NCBI RefSeq assembly: GCF_900963305.1
Contig: NC_042524.1
Coordinates: 6,123,764 to 6,187,763, forward strand
DNA from: Echeneis naucrates
Lineage: Eukaryota; Chordata; Actinopteri; Carangiformes; Echeneidae
Length of the DNA: 64,000 nt
Reading direction: 5' to 3'
Shown: in pieces, positions 1 through 11,400 of the stretch
How positions within the stretch are numbered: position 1 is the first letter of the stretch
How the letters are laid out: each line of letters starts with the position of its first letter
Position numbers and translations under genes: made by a program
The notes under the pieces: model-generated
Databases searched by the model: none
Told to the model about the DNA's origin: nothing
What the model saw: only the letters and a program-made list of their open reading frames with translations

Positions 1-684
1 AAATTGTAAAAATGTCAGAATCAAGAGCACCATGACATTCACGCGCCCATAACACAGAACCTATTTTGTGTTCATAGTCGGTAAAGTCACGGGTACATAG
101 CTGCTTCTCTTTCTGTCATGGCTCACGATCACAAGTCAAAATGTCTACCGTGAAAAAATAAGACTTGAAAACTTGAAAACAGACGACATGACAGTAGAAA
201 TCAGTTCTGCCAGAGGCACGTTGCATGAATTTAATAAAGTGCAAATCATACAAAATGTCCCTACGCCCTCTTGAGCGACTCTCTGAACGTGGAATGCGGC
301 AGCTGCCACTTGGAACAATCTGGTTTAAGTGTTCATAGACTCAGAGGCAAGGCTACGAATTACAGGCAAAGCTGTGCTCGACAGTGTTAAAATGAAACGG
401 CCTTGAAAACAGTCACACTATTCAGTCTTTCAGTCTTTTTGTTCGAAATTCCAAAGCAGCATATTGTTCCATCGGTGCGACACTTTCTGTTAATACGCTG
501 ACGTGAAGGATCCATCACACTCTTGTGAAACTAACTCTACATATCTAGCTCACGTCCTGAAATCTACAGATAATCACAAGGTTACATCTCTCTCATCTTA
601 AGCTTTTTCTAGAGTAACTGCAGCAGATGTTGCTTGATGTTGGCTGAGACCTGCTGGAAGACGACTGCATCTTCTTCATCTTCA
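1..684. other. 3' flank of ccdc92b-like gene, no gene seen
   Basis: AT-rich sequence without a convincing open frame or splice structure. It lies downstream of the minus-strand ccdc92b-like stop codon, so part of it may be that gene's 3' untranslated region. I did not find a clear minus-strand AATAAA signal in it. Confidence 0.4.
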
Positions 685-2186
685 TCACAGAGCGGTTTCA
701 CCCTCCCCTGCTCCCATGTCCACCCTTCTGTGCCCACTGCTGTCCTCTATATCTTCCCACTCGTCCTCCACCCCTTCTCCTTCCTGTGTTCTGATTGGCT
801 GGTTCAAGCGAAGAAGGCGGTATCTAAATGGCACCAGGAAGAGGGCGGGGTCAGGCATTGAGTGAGGCCTCCGCGGTGATGTTACTCTTTCCTGCGGGAC
901 GCAAGCTCTGACCCTTTCCTCCCTCAGGGTGAGACGCCTCCTGTGTCTCACCGCTGGTTGGACTGGAGAGGCCGGAGGAGGGGGAGACAGGAGCCAGTCT
1001 GAGCTCTCCCCCTCATCATCTTCATCCTCCTCATCCTCCTCTTCGTCTTCCTCCCCTTCCTCGCCATCCTTTCCTGTGGGTTCCTCTTGCCTCTCCGCAG
1101 CAGACCTGGTGCTTTGCCGCTGCTGGAACAGTTTTAAGCGTGCCGTGTGGAGCTCGTGGCAGAGGGTCGTGGCCGTGACATTTTGGTGTTGCAGCTCTCG
1201 ACTCAACAGCGTGATCTTGTGGCTGCGGCGCTTCAGTTCCTCCAAGAAACGTCGCTCTTCTTCCCTGAGGCTCCTACCGAGTGCTGATGTTCGCGCCCGT
1301 CCAGCCCTCAGCTCCCCGCGCACAGCGACCATCATGCACTGCTGCTCCTCTAGCAGGCGCTCTGCAGCCTCACAGCGCGCTGCCAGCTCCGCCTCCTCCT
1401 CTGACAAGAAACACAAGTACACACAGTATGGAGTTCAGCATTTATCCACATTATAGAGATACAGACAATAGTGAAGAGGAGATCTTCTCTGCGGCTTTAG
1501 TTTCACCCTCTTCATAAGTCTCATTTTACATTTCATTCTCTCTTTTCTTGCTTTTCTGTGCTCCTTCTTTGGCCTCATCACTCAGTGCAACCTGGATATA
1601 AATGTATGTTATAAATAAATAATGCACAGATAAAAATCATATGAACTATTTATCTGTCCGAATTGTGAGGGGAAATGATGCTAAGGAAGTGGTGGCACTG
1701 TGATGGGATGAACGTAGCTGGTACCAGAAAATATGGATCTCTTGGCCAATCATAGTCAGTGATGGTGACATTGGTGACAAAAGTTTCGGTAGAACTTTAC
1801 ACTGCGAAAATACGAGGAAACGTAGTTCACTATATGTATGTTTATGATGAAAGTCAGCCCCCTTTGACGTCTTACCTTCTGTGTTTCTGTCAGGAAACCT
1901 GGAGTCCAGCTCACAACTTAACTCTGCAAACAGGAGCAGGGGAAGCACAACAGGAAGACAGACAGTCAAAGGGTAAGACTGGGCGACAGACAGACAGACA
2001 GACAGACAGACTGACACATAAAGAGAAGGAGAGCGGCGGGTCACCAGCACACTGACCATGACAGCGCATCTTCAGGTGTGTGATCTCCAGCTGCAGACCC
2101 GTCAGCATGGCCAGGTGCTCCTGCTTCAGGAAGGCGATGCCTCTCTCCACGCTGGCCACCTGCTGCTCCAGCCTCCCGGCATCCAT
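685..2186 (-). CDS. ccdc92b: CCDC92-family coiled-coil protein (ccdc92b-like), 281 aa
   Basis: Two coding exons on the minus strand: 2186-2057 and 1400-685 (846 nt, 281 residues). The first exon encodes MDAGRLEQQVASVERG and a heptad-rich coiled coil (about residues 1-43), typical of the CCDC92/CCDC74 N-terminal domain. It is spliced in phase 1 to a second exon that continues the coiled coil (about 44-120). This holds RRFLEELKRRSHKITLLSRE, matching the family block LEELKAKSHKLTLLSSE, and later MPDPALF, matching MPDPTPF of CCDC92. A long Glu/Asp run (about residues 135-160) precedes a proline-rich stretch; its DNA is a CTC/CAT-type low-complexity tract at about 1013-1066. The family is linked to centriole and cilium interaction, but the exact function is poorly defined. 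The choice of CCDC92B over CCDC92 rests partly on the 17p13-like neighbours. The start is the first ATG of the exon; upstream exons are probably noncoding. Confidence 0.82.
1986..2014. repeat. (ACAG)n microsatellite in ccdc92b intron
   Basis: About seven units of a CAGA/ACAG tetranucleotide lie just inside the intron, close to the donor of the first coding exon of the ccdc92b-like gene. Confidence 0.85.
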
Positions 2187-3525
2187 GGCTGAACCCCGAC
2201 ACAACCTGCACAGATGTTGGCACCTGGATGTAATAGGATTTCCCTTTGCACCTATTCACGTCACCCTGACATGGGATAGCTCTTAGATAACAAGTGTCAA
2301 CTCTTCAGCAAAGAGGTCATCTACCTTTTGTGGTTCAAAAGATGGCTTATATTATTACATCTCGCCACTAAATACCTGGCCTGTAATACATTGCAGTCTT
2401 TCTGCCACATTTAAGCGGATTACTGGTTAAATCTCTTATTGCTGCTGTTTCATCTCATTCCATTCATCTGTTTGACATGAGAGCTCCCTCGTTTCCGCTC
2501 CATTGCTCATCTACCTGCAGCTGCAGCTGCATCTCTCTGACCGTGGCCTACCGTGATGCTGTTCGGAGCGTCTCTCATGGATCCCCGTGTCGCCCTGAGA
2601 TCTGCGTCCTTGATGCTGCAGAAATGGAGCGGACAAAAGGAGCCGCGCACAGCGCTCCGCCGCCGCAGCCGGATGGCGTCTCCTACCGCAGTCGGCTGAG
2701 ATAACCTCCTCATAACCTCCTCACAACCTTCCGATGCTGTGTGCACCGCCAGCAGCCCGGTTTGAGGGGGGGGGGGGGGCGGTGTCACCCAGCAGGAGCA
2801 GCAGCAGGAGGAGGGGCTTCGTGCACATGATGGCAGATTCACCAGATTTCGATGAGGTGAGATGGTCGAGTTAGTCTCATCACATGCAAAATGTGTTCTC
2901 CCTTCTTCTCTAAGGTTTGTCAGTCACAGAAGGGAATTCATTATTTATTTATTTATTTTGATGGAAGGGAAGTGAGCAAATGTTATTGTAGTGAATGAGG
3001 GTTGCAAAGGCTCATGGGACTGCTTGCATCCATGATCTGAATGTTGTTTTATTATTGCTGTCTTCAGGCTTTTGTGTTATTCATGTTTGGTGAGGGAGCT
3101 GCCCCTTTTAATCTGATCATAAGGGTGCTTCCTGATTAGAGACTGCAGTGATTGTTGGCATCCAGCACATGTTTGGATTCCATGCTCAGTTTCCATGTTA
3201 AATAAAATGTTTGACCTGCAGCTGTGTGGTATTTTCGGGAAGTAAAGCTTTGAAAGTGAAGACTTTTGCCTTCCAGTAGTTCTTATATTCAAGTAAACGC
3301 GCTACTGTAATATTCCTGCTACTATAATTTATTTACTAATTTATTAGTAAATGTAGTTGTCAAATAAAACAGCTGAGTAAAAAGCACTACCGAAACGTGG
3401 AGAAAATGGAAATATCCAAGAACAAGTACATGCACAAGTTTCACATACTGATTTCATTATTAATTCCACAGCACTGAACAGCACATAGATCATGAAGAGG
3501 AAATTCTGGGCAGGTCGAGATTGAT
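2187..3525. other. ccdc92b upstream region with CpG-rich promoter candidate
   Basis: This stretch carries the likely 5' end of the ccdc92b-like gene. A CpG- and GC-rich block at about 2520-2850, with a poly-G run at 2766-2780, is the best promoter or noncoding first-exon candidate on the minus strand. The rest to about 3525 is AT-rich with an ATTT run at 2941-2958, and I see no gene in it. Confidence 0.4.
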
Positions 3526-3531
3526 TTTATT
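3526..3531 (-). terminator. fbxo40.1: poly(A) signal of minus fbxo40 copy
   Basis: TTTATT on the plus strand (AATAAA on the minus strand), about 120 bases beyond the stop codon of the minus-strand fbxo40 copy. Position and sense fit a cleavage/polyadenylation signal. Confidence 0.45.
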
Positions 3532-3649
3532 TGTAGCGCATTGTGAGATACTGGCTATGAGAAATTATCTTGATGCTTTTCCAGTGTAATCTTGTAATCA
3601 CTGTAAATAATCCACATCCGGAAGAATTCATCTGGTTTTTGGATAGTTG

Positions 3650-6600
3650 CTATCTTTTCCCTGCGAAAAGGTTGACAAGACTCACTCTCTCCTGGCTGCA
3701 CCCAACTTTTTTGCGCATGCTGGGGAGGGGAACAGGCTCACAGCGCACAGAGGCCTCATAGTAAGGACAGACTTTCAGGTGAGCAGATATAGGAGGGATG
3801 TCAGCCATGTGCCACGAATCCACTGAGGAGAAGAGCCGGCTGAACTCCCATACCTGGTGAGAAATGAGTGTCAGGACAAAGAGAAGGAAACATGCATCAG
3901 TCAGCAGGGGGTAGACTGTCAGGTCCGGTGTGCAGATCTTACAGGTTTTGCCCTCCACTTGGCTCCTCCGTGTGAGTAGGTCTTCCTCTCCCAGCGGAGG
4001 GTGACCATCCCTCTGTCCTGCAGCAGAGAGGAGACCACCTGCCTCATGAGCCGGGACACCAGAGCCAGCTGGGACAGGGACAGACTGTCCAGGAAACTGG
4101 CCATGTGGCACAGCACTTCGTAGGGCAGCGAGCTCAGAGAGTCGCCCCCTCCTCCTGCCAGATCGTCTCTCTCTCCCTGAGTGGGCTGGACACGGGTCGG
4201 ACACAAGCTGAAACTCCTCAGCTGCTGACTGTATCGACAAAAACAAACAAGCTCGTCATGATTTTGTTCATTAATTAATTAAAAAAACAACCAAAAAAAA
4301 AACAAAACAAAACAAGAGCAACTACAGTTTCGTTATGCCCAAACACTTGAATCTGGACTGAGCTATGACACTTGTGCTCACTTGTAGACGATGGTGGCCT
4401 GATGTGTGGATGGCTGAAAGCGTTTTTGGCTGTAGGTGCATCCCAGATATGCCAGGGGGCATCTCTGCTCGAACCAACCGCTTAGACATGTCTGGATGTC
4501 ACAGTGGACGTTCCTGAGAAAGGGATGATGATTCATATGTCAGTTTTGATGTGGCAGGAGGAAAGATCAGACACAACCACATCAGCTGTGAAGACAGACA
4601 CCTGACGTGTGTGGCGAACTCTCTGCGGTGGAAGGTGTGGCCACAGAGGAAGGTGAACGCACAGCTGGCTCTGTTGTGTCTGCTGTTCACGCTCTCTGTC
4701 TGCAGCTGCAGATGGAGCTTCAGCGGCCTGTCCACCATCACCTCTGCCAGGGTCGTCTTCCTTTTGAATGGAGCCGAGCAGAACGAGTGTGTCTGTGTTC
4801 CTATGTCGACGTAGAGCCCGTCGGCCGCCTTCGACTCGCTGATCTGAATGGAAACAGTCAAAAGACCAGATTAAATAACGGTGAAAGATGGTGCTCATTT
4901 TTTGGTCTCCTCCACTGATTTCCATGGTTCTCACAGAGGCTGCTGCTCCAAAACACAAAACAATATTATATTCATCCATTTGGTACATTTAGAAGGTAGA
5001 ACATGCAGAAAACGGCCATTTATATAATTATGACTTTTTGAAAAAGTCATTTCTTTCGTTTTCGTTCCTTCCACCTTCATCACCCTCATCAGTGTGGATT
5101 CAGGCTATAGACTGGCTGACCTTGTGGCCCATGACCTCCCTCTCAGCGTAGCCCAGCAGGGTGACTGCTGCTTCATCACTGTACCAGTCGTCTTCGTTGG
5201 CCCCCAAGTCTGACGTGTCTACGCCACAGGGCTTACTCTGAGCCCTTGCTGCTGTGTCGTACAGGTGAACCCGCCGTCTGTAGTGATAGCTGTCGGGGAC
5301 CTTACAGGATGAAATACAGAATGTCTTACATTAACCCAGCAGGTGAGAGGGTTCAGCTGCATTGGGCAACGAAGCACAGCAACCACGTCGTACCTTGAAA
5401 GAGCGCAGGCTCTGCACTGGAATAGGCTCCAGGTTGCCATAGACGAAGTCTTTCTCCCTCGGGGTGCACGCTTCGATTTGTCCAAAAGCCAGCAGCATGC
5501 GTCCATGATGCACCACATACATGTTGTACTCCTGAGGGCTGAGCTCCTGCCCCAGACGCTCCAGCACCCCCTCATGCCACGGGGCCTGCCCTGTCTTACT
5601 TGTGTCTGCTGGAGGACAGTTTGCGCCTTCCTTCGTGAGGCCTTTCTGCTCTGCACTTGTTTCTCTCTCTCCACCCTCCTGCCTCTCACTCTGACTCTGG
5701 CGTTTCCCCTTGTCCCCAGAGTTTGGGTTTTGTTTGGGATTGTCTAGATTGGCCTGAGCGACAGCACAGCCGCCTCTCTCCATGCTAAACATCATGTCAG
5801 ACAGGTTCCATTTGTCTTTCCTGAGGACCATCCCCTGCTCTACACTTTTCTGTTCAGTCCCTTCAAAATTATTCTCACATAAGTTGTTTTCTTTAGAAAT
5901 GGATGCGGTGAGACCAGGAAGGGGGAAGAAAAGAAAGACACCACATTAATAAATATTTTGAAAGATTATAATGCACATATGAAATATTTAATTCTAAAAT
6001 CTCATTTATATGTTTTAGATTAAAAGTTAGCTCTATCTCATTAATCGCATTGATTTTATCTTCAGATTTTGCAGTTCAAGGCGGAGCGATAAATCAATAT
6101 CAATAACAGTTCTCACATTCACCTTCAGTGACATCATTGTTTGTGACCTCACTGACGAAGCCTCCCATTGCTATTTCCTCTTTCCTCTCCTCCTTTATTT
6201 CCTCCTCTTCCTCATCCATCAGCTCTGGATAGAGTGGATTCATCTTCAGGCGACTGTAAAGGTCTGACTGATCGACCAGGGCCATGGCAAAATCCAGAGC
6301 CACCTCATCCTGCCCCTTGATTTCTTTCATCACATTCTCCTGCAGGGCAATGTTGCTGTGTGGATTTGTGGTGTCGGTCGGCCAGCGGAGCCACTCCATG
6401 GAGCAGGAGACCACGCTGGCCGGACAGACCTGGAGGTGGGCTGCCCGTGAGGAGCGGGCCAGGTGGACCGGGCAGCCATACTCAGCGTTGAGGCAGGGCA
6501 CCCTGACGTTGGGGCAGAGCAGCAGGTGATCCTCCTCTTTGCACAGGTGGAAGAGAGCTCCACAGTGCAGACGGCAGGGAATGACTGCACAGCTCACAGA

Positions 6601-6789
6601 GACCTCCACCCGAGTCCTGCAGCGCCGGCTGTAGCAGGAGTCACAGTGGACATGCTGTCGCACCTTGGAGGCTCGAGATCGATGACTCTGATTGGATAGG
6701 AAAGGGTCAATAGTCAAATTAAGATGGGGCAGAATGTATTCAGCATGGTGAATAATACTAATAATAATAAACTATAAAGAACTCACCAT
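3650..6789 (-). CDS. fbxo40.1: F-box only protein 40, copy A (minus strand), 702 aa
   Basis: Eight coding exons: ATG 6789-6787, then 6687-6123, 5890-5394, 5300-5121, 4843-4602, 4513-4382, 4228-3943 and 3853-3650 (2109 nt). FBXO40 is the substrate-recognition subunit of an SCF ubiquitin ligase; in mammals it is muscle-restricted and targets IRS1. The N-terminus starts MSHRSRASKVRQHVHCDSC and forms a Cys/His-rich TRAF-type zinc finger (about residues 12-100) ending SVVSCSMEW. Mid-protein blocks NMYVVHHGRMLLAFGQ and CPLAYLGCTY match the family. The F-box starts LSSLPYEVLCHMASFLDSLS (about 571-605), followed by a tail with VWEFSRLFSS and HLKVCPYY. Human FBXO40 is about 709 residues, so this copy looks complete. 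It lies head-to-head with copy B; zinc finger and F-box DNA are identical to copy B, the rest diverged. Numbering .1/.2 is arbitrary; FBXO30 is the next best family. Confidence 0.9.
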
Positions 6790-8209
6790 ATTTACAGCAT
6801 TCTGAATGAGTTTTTTAATCCTGCAGGAAAAGCACACAGATTTTTTCACTTTCATCAGTCCTTTAATCAGGCTTTAATAGTGAATCACATCGGTGACCTC
6901 TTTCCTGAGAATGAACCCTGAAAACAAACTGATGTGTTTCACTGTCACCAGTCAAATGTGTCAGATTATTAGAACCACATTAAACAAATACTGACTGACC
7001 TGAAGTGTTATATTTTCCAGCGGACTAAGAGTCATGAGAATGTACCTTTAGCTAAAGGCTAACATTATGGTGGGAAAGATGTTGATGTTTTGCAGAGCAG
7101 ACACAAAGTAGGCCTACGGGTACCAAACCGAAGTGTTGGACACTTCACCTCATTAATGTTTTCACAAAATCTCATAAAATCAGTCCACAATAGTTGTTAA
7201 CCTATTTCACCCAAAGTCAAGAAAATACGGACTGATGAGCAGACAAGGAGGTCAGAGACTCCTTGTCCAAAGTCACGGCACTACGCTGTCATATGATCAG
7301 ACTTGTGAAACAGGTCACAGACGTCAAGGCAAGGTGGACCAAAGACGTCCACGCAGCCACTGACAAAGGTCACACACCTAATCAGCAGCACAAGAGAAAC
7401 ATTTGCACATTTCATGCACTGAGTATTAAAGCGATGTTAATTAGATTTAAAGCAAAGCAGCATTTAAGGATTTCATTAAAAGGTGACTTTATTCAACCTT
7501 GTTACTGTGCAGCTAACGGCTGATGTTCGAGGTAAATGGTGGAGGCCTGAAAACTGTAAATCCAGTATCTGTCCTGTGACACTGTGAATAAATGAATAAA
7601 TCAAACCGAGAAAAAACAGCTGAAATATTTCACTTATCACTCGTCAGAGAAGTTTCGCTTTACTGCTTTCAAAATAGGCATTGGTGAAGTATTTCCAGTC
7701 ACTCACAGTGGGATCAAACCTTCTCCAGACCAAGGCGTGTTGTTTCCTCTCTTTGGTTTTATAGTGTTGCTCTGAGCTGCTGTGCTCTTTGAACTGAAAG
7801 GTTAAAATTAGCCAGGCAGCACCAAGCAGGTTGAGCAGGAGGAAATCCTCCCCCCCCTCGACTTCAGTCTGCTGCAGAGGATTCAAATCACAACCACAGA
7901 AGTGAATTTAATACCAGCACTTCACTCTGAGGCTGAATTCATGCATCTAAACTGATACAGAGTAATTCATCCTCTGCTGAAATGGAAAATACACATTAAT
8001 TGGACTTTGAGTGTCTCCACTAGAGGACACTGTTGAGACAGCAGATAAGCCCAATTTTGTTCTCTGCTCAGGTTGAAATCAATTCTCAGTAACTCCACAT
8101 TATGCATCAGAGGAAAGTAGGTGAGAGAAAGTTGCTGATGGCTGAGTGGGCTGGTAACCCAAACCATGTTTCTGACCACCTGTGTAACATTCTGCTTCAG
8201 TACTCGGCT
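6790..8209. promoter_or_regulatory. shared 5' region between inverted fbxo40 genes
   Basis: About 1.7 kb separates the two start codons. On the minus side a short exon ends with the ATG at 6787 and appears to begin after an AG at about 6825. No repeats or other genes are evident. A MEF2-type match, TTAAAATTAG, lies at 7802-7811, but single matches of this length are weak evidence. Short open frames here have no family signal. Confidence 0.4.
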
Positions 8210-8219
8210 CTATTTATAA
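8177..8219 (+). promoter_or_regulatory. fbxo40.2: candidate muscle promoter of fbxo40 copy B (E-box plus MEF2/TATA)
   Basis: CACCTG (E-box, 8177-8182) is followed by CTATTTATAA (8210-8219), which satisfies both a TATA box and the MEF2 consensus YTAWWWWTAR. It lies about 270 bases upstream of the coding start of copy B, before a probable noncoding exon and a short intron whose acceptor is at about 8451. FBXO40 is muscle-restricted in mammals, so the pairing fits, but this is motif reading only. Confidence 0.45.
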
Positions 8220-8486
8220 CACACACATACCTCAGACAGACACTCGGTCTTTAAAGCACAGAACGAAGAAGGAAGAAAGAACAGGCTCTTCTCCTTCCCA
8301 GCTCTTACAGTGGTAGGATCAAGTGCGTGATTCATTGTTCCCGTTGACTTTAATACAACTGGACTTTACTGGAATCCCGCCATTGTTTACTTAGATGCAT
8401 TTTCTTCAAGATGGTGATATCATGAGGTCATAGTTTCCCGTTTGTTTGCAGGATAGACAGTAAACTGGTGCAGGAGGATCAGAAAG

Positions 8487-11400
8487 ATGGTATGGTTTTA
8501 TTTGGCAGCTGTCGCCATGACATAAGGTTAATCTTATTAACCCTGTGCTCCCTGTTTCCTTTACTGCTGAACTCTAAAAATGTGTTTGGCATTTTATATG
8601 AAAACAAGTTTAGCCCTTATCAATGTTGCATGGCACGATAATTAATAACACATCTGTAATTCACTGGGGTCAAATGTGTGCTAATATATATCTGACCATG
8701 CAAATGTGTTACGTTTCTATACTATTTAAAAAATCTGTTCTATTTTTCTTGATGCCCTGTGAATTCAACCAGAGTCATCGTTCTCGACAGCATGTCCACT
8801 GTGACTCCTGCTACAGCCGGCGCTGCAGGACTCGGGTGGAGGTCTCTGTGAGCTGTGCAGTCATTCCCTGCCGTCTGCACTGTGGAGCTCTCTTCCACCT
8901 GTGCAAAGAGGAGGATCACCTGCTGCTCTGCCCCAACGTCAGGGTGCCCTGCCTCAACGCTGAGTATGGCTGCCCGGTCCACCTGGCCCGCTCCTCACGG
9001 GCAGCCCACCTCCAGGTCTGTCCGGCCAGCGTGGTCTCCTGCTCCATGGAGTGGAACCGCTGGCCGGCCAACGATGCCCACTCTTATCCAAACACGGAGC
9101 TGCACGAACGCCTGCTCACAGAGAGAGAGAAGGGAGGAAGTCTGGACCTTGCTATGGCCCTTAAAGACCAGGAACGCCTGTTTCACTCCATAAAGATGAA
9201 GAAACTGTTTCCTGAGCTCATCCAGAGTGTGGAGGAGGAGGAGAAAGAAGAGGAAAGGAGGGAAGAGGAGAGGAGGAAGGAGGAAAGGAGGAAAAAGGCG
9301 TTGGAGAAGGAGACAGCAGCAAAGGAAGCCAGTGCTTATACCTGGAAGTCTTTTAACATGCTTGGCATCCCCATGACTGATGAAAAAGAAGATGAGGATG
9401 AAGATGAGGCTGAGGCTGAACATGAGCTGTCCCAGGAGGAGAGAGAGGCTATAGCCAGGGCCTCGGGAGTGGATACTAATCTGTTAGACATCTACCGTGC
9501 TTGGGAGAACATGTTCAGTATGGAGATGGGCGGCTGCAGAGAAGCTGGAGGGGCAGCCGTGGCCGGCCGAGGTCAGGACTTAGCTAAACGGACACAAAAA
9601 AACCTGGGGACTCTGACAGAGGAAGACACAGCAGATGCATGTTTGGGTGCAGCAGCATCAAGTGGTGCATGCGTGGCTCCCTCCACATCCTCCAACAAAC
9701 TGATGAAAAAATTTATCTATGGCTCTATGGAACCAATGAAGATTACAACTGTCCGTACATTTAAGATCCCGACCAGCTTCTCTGCCAAGCAGAGCCGCAT
9801 CCGCAACCCCAGTTTCTACAAGAGAGAGAGCCGAGCTGTGGACACCAGCGACCTCGGGGTGGTGCCAGAGGATATGCCAGTGTGGGAGGAAGTTCAGGTG
9901 AGAAACAGAAATCAGTCAGTAAAACTCATCATTCTTGTGTTAGTAGCAAGTAGCAGCAAACCGTTGGCCACTTGATGGCAGCAAAAACAAGTTGGGAAAA
10001 GGAACATATGATCACCTGATGGAGGTTTGCATTCAGTCTTGGCCACCTGATAATTTTCCGAACGTTTCCCCCAGTCATGTTACTCTCATCCCTGGGTAAC
10101 ATTCACCTCCAGGAGATTTATCAGCATCAGCCAGTCTGTTTTCATAGCTCAAACTACTTTTGAACCAAAGTCATAGCAAGCTTCACCGTAACGCAGATTC
10201 CTCAACGTGTTTCATCTCTTAAATGAGCTACCGTTAAAGTTATGACCTACATCAGCGAGATTCAAAGTTTAATGTTCGCTTCGCTTCTCAGGCTTCTCTG
10301 CTGTGCTCTCTGGAGAAGGAGCAGAGAGGTCACCTCATTGCAGAAGGCGTGTGCACAGACGGCCTGCTACAAGATGAAGGCTCACAGACTTACAACTTCC
10401 CATCGGCTCCTTTCCGAAGAAACACGTCACTGGCTGATCTGACTGTTGGAAAACCGTTGGAGCTGCACCTTCAGCTGCAGGTGGAGAGCGTGACCAGCCG
10501 ACACCACAAGGCCAGCTCCGCCTTCACCTTCCTCTGTGGACACACCTTCCAGCGCAGAGAATATGGCATACATTATAGGTGGGGTTTCTTTCCTTATTAA
10601 AATGCACTGGAGGGGAAATAGTTTAACCACAACGGAAGTTGGCAAATATCAGTGAAATTTTGTGTCTAAACTCATCAGGTCAGTCATGAAGACAACACAT
10701 GGACAGAGAAAGAGCAGATGGATTCGTATTAAATGATCGCATTGCCCATGTCTGTGTACAGGAATGTCCACAGCGACATCCAGATGGGTGTGAACGGCTG
10801 GTTCGAGCAGAGATGTCCGCTGGCCTACCTGGGCTGCACCTACCGCCAGAGGAGGTTTCAGCCCTCAACACATGAAGCCAGCGTCAGCTACAAGTGAGAT
10901 CAAACTAAGACTATATTGTGTCATTCATTCATTCATTTTCTACCACTTTGGGGTGTTGGATCCAATCCCAGCTCACCCTGGGTGAGGGCCTCACAGGGCC
11001 AACACACAGAGACAGACAGAGACCAACAACCACTCACACTCACATTCACACTCAGACCTACCGACAATTTAGAGTCACCAGTTAACCCAAACATGATGTC
11101 TTTGGATGGTGGGAGGAAACCCACACAGGAAACATGCACAGAAAGGCCCCAGGCTTTCTTGTTGTGGGGCAACGTGCTGCCAGATCAGATCTTGGCATGC
11201 ACGATTCTCCTGTAATCCTGAATAAGTCCCACATTGTTTTTAGTAGACCTTTAAAAATCTCAGTTTTTACTCTATTTCAGCGAGGACCTGGGCTGTTTCA
11301 GCCTTCATCCCAAGATCCCTGTCTATCTGGGTGAGGCCTCTCAGCCATCCAGGAGCTCAGTGACCTCGTCCTCCACTCAGAGAGCCAGAAGAGGTCAGGT

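Noticed and set aside
929-1456. Plus-strand open frame of 175 codons with a long serine run
   Set aside because: It is the reverse complement of the Glu/Asp-rich part of the ccdc92b exon; the serine run is an artefact of that low-complexity DNA.
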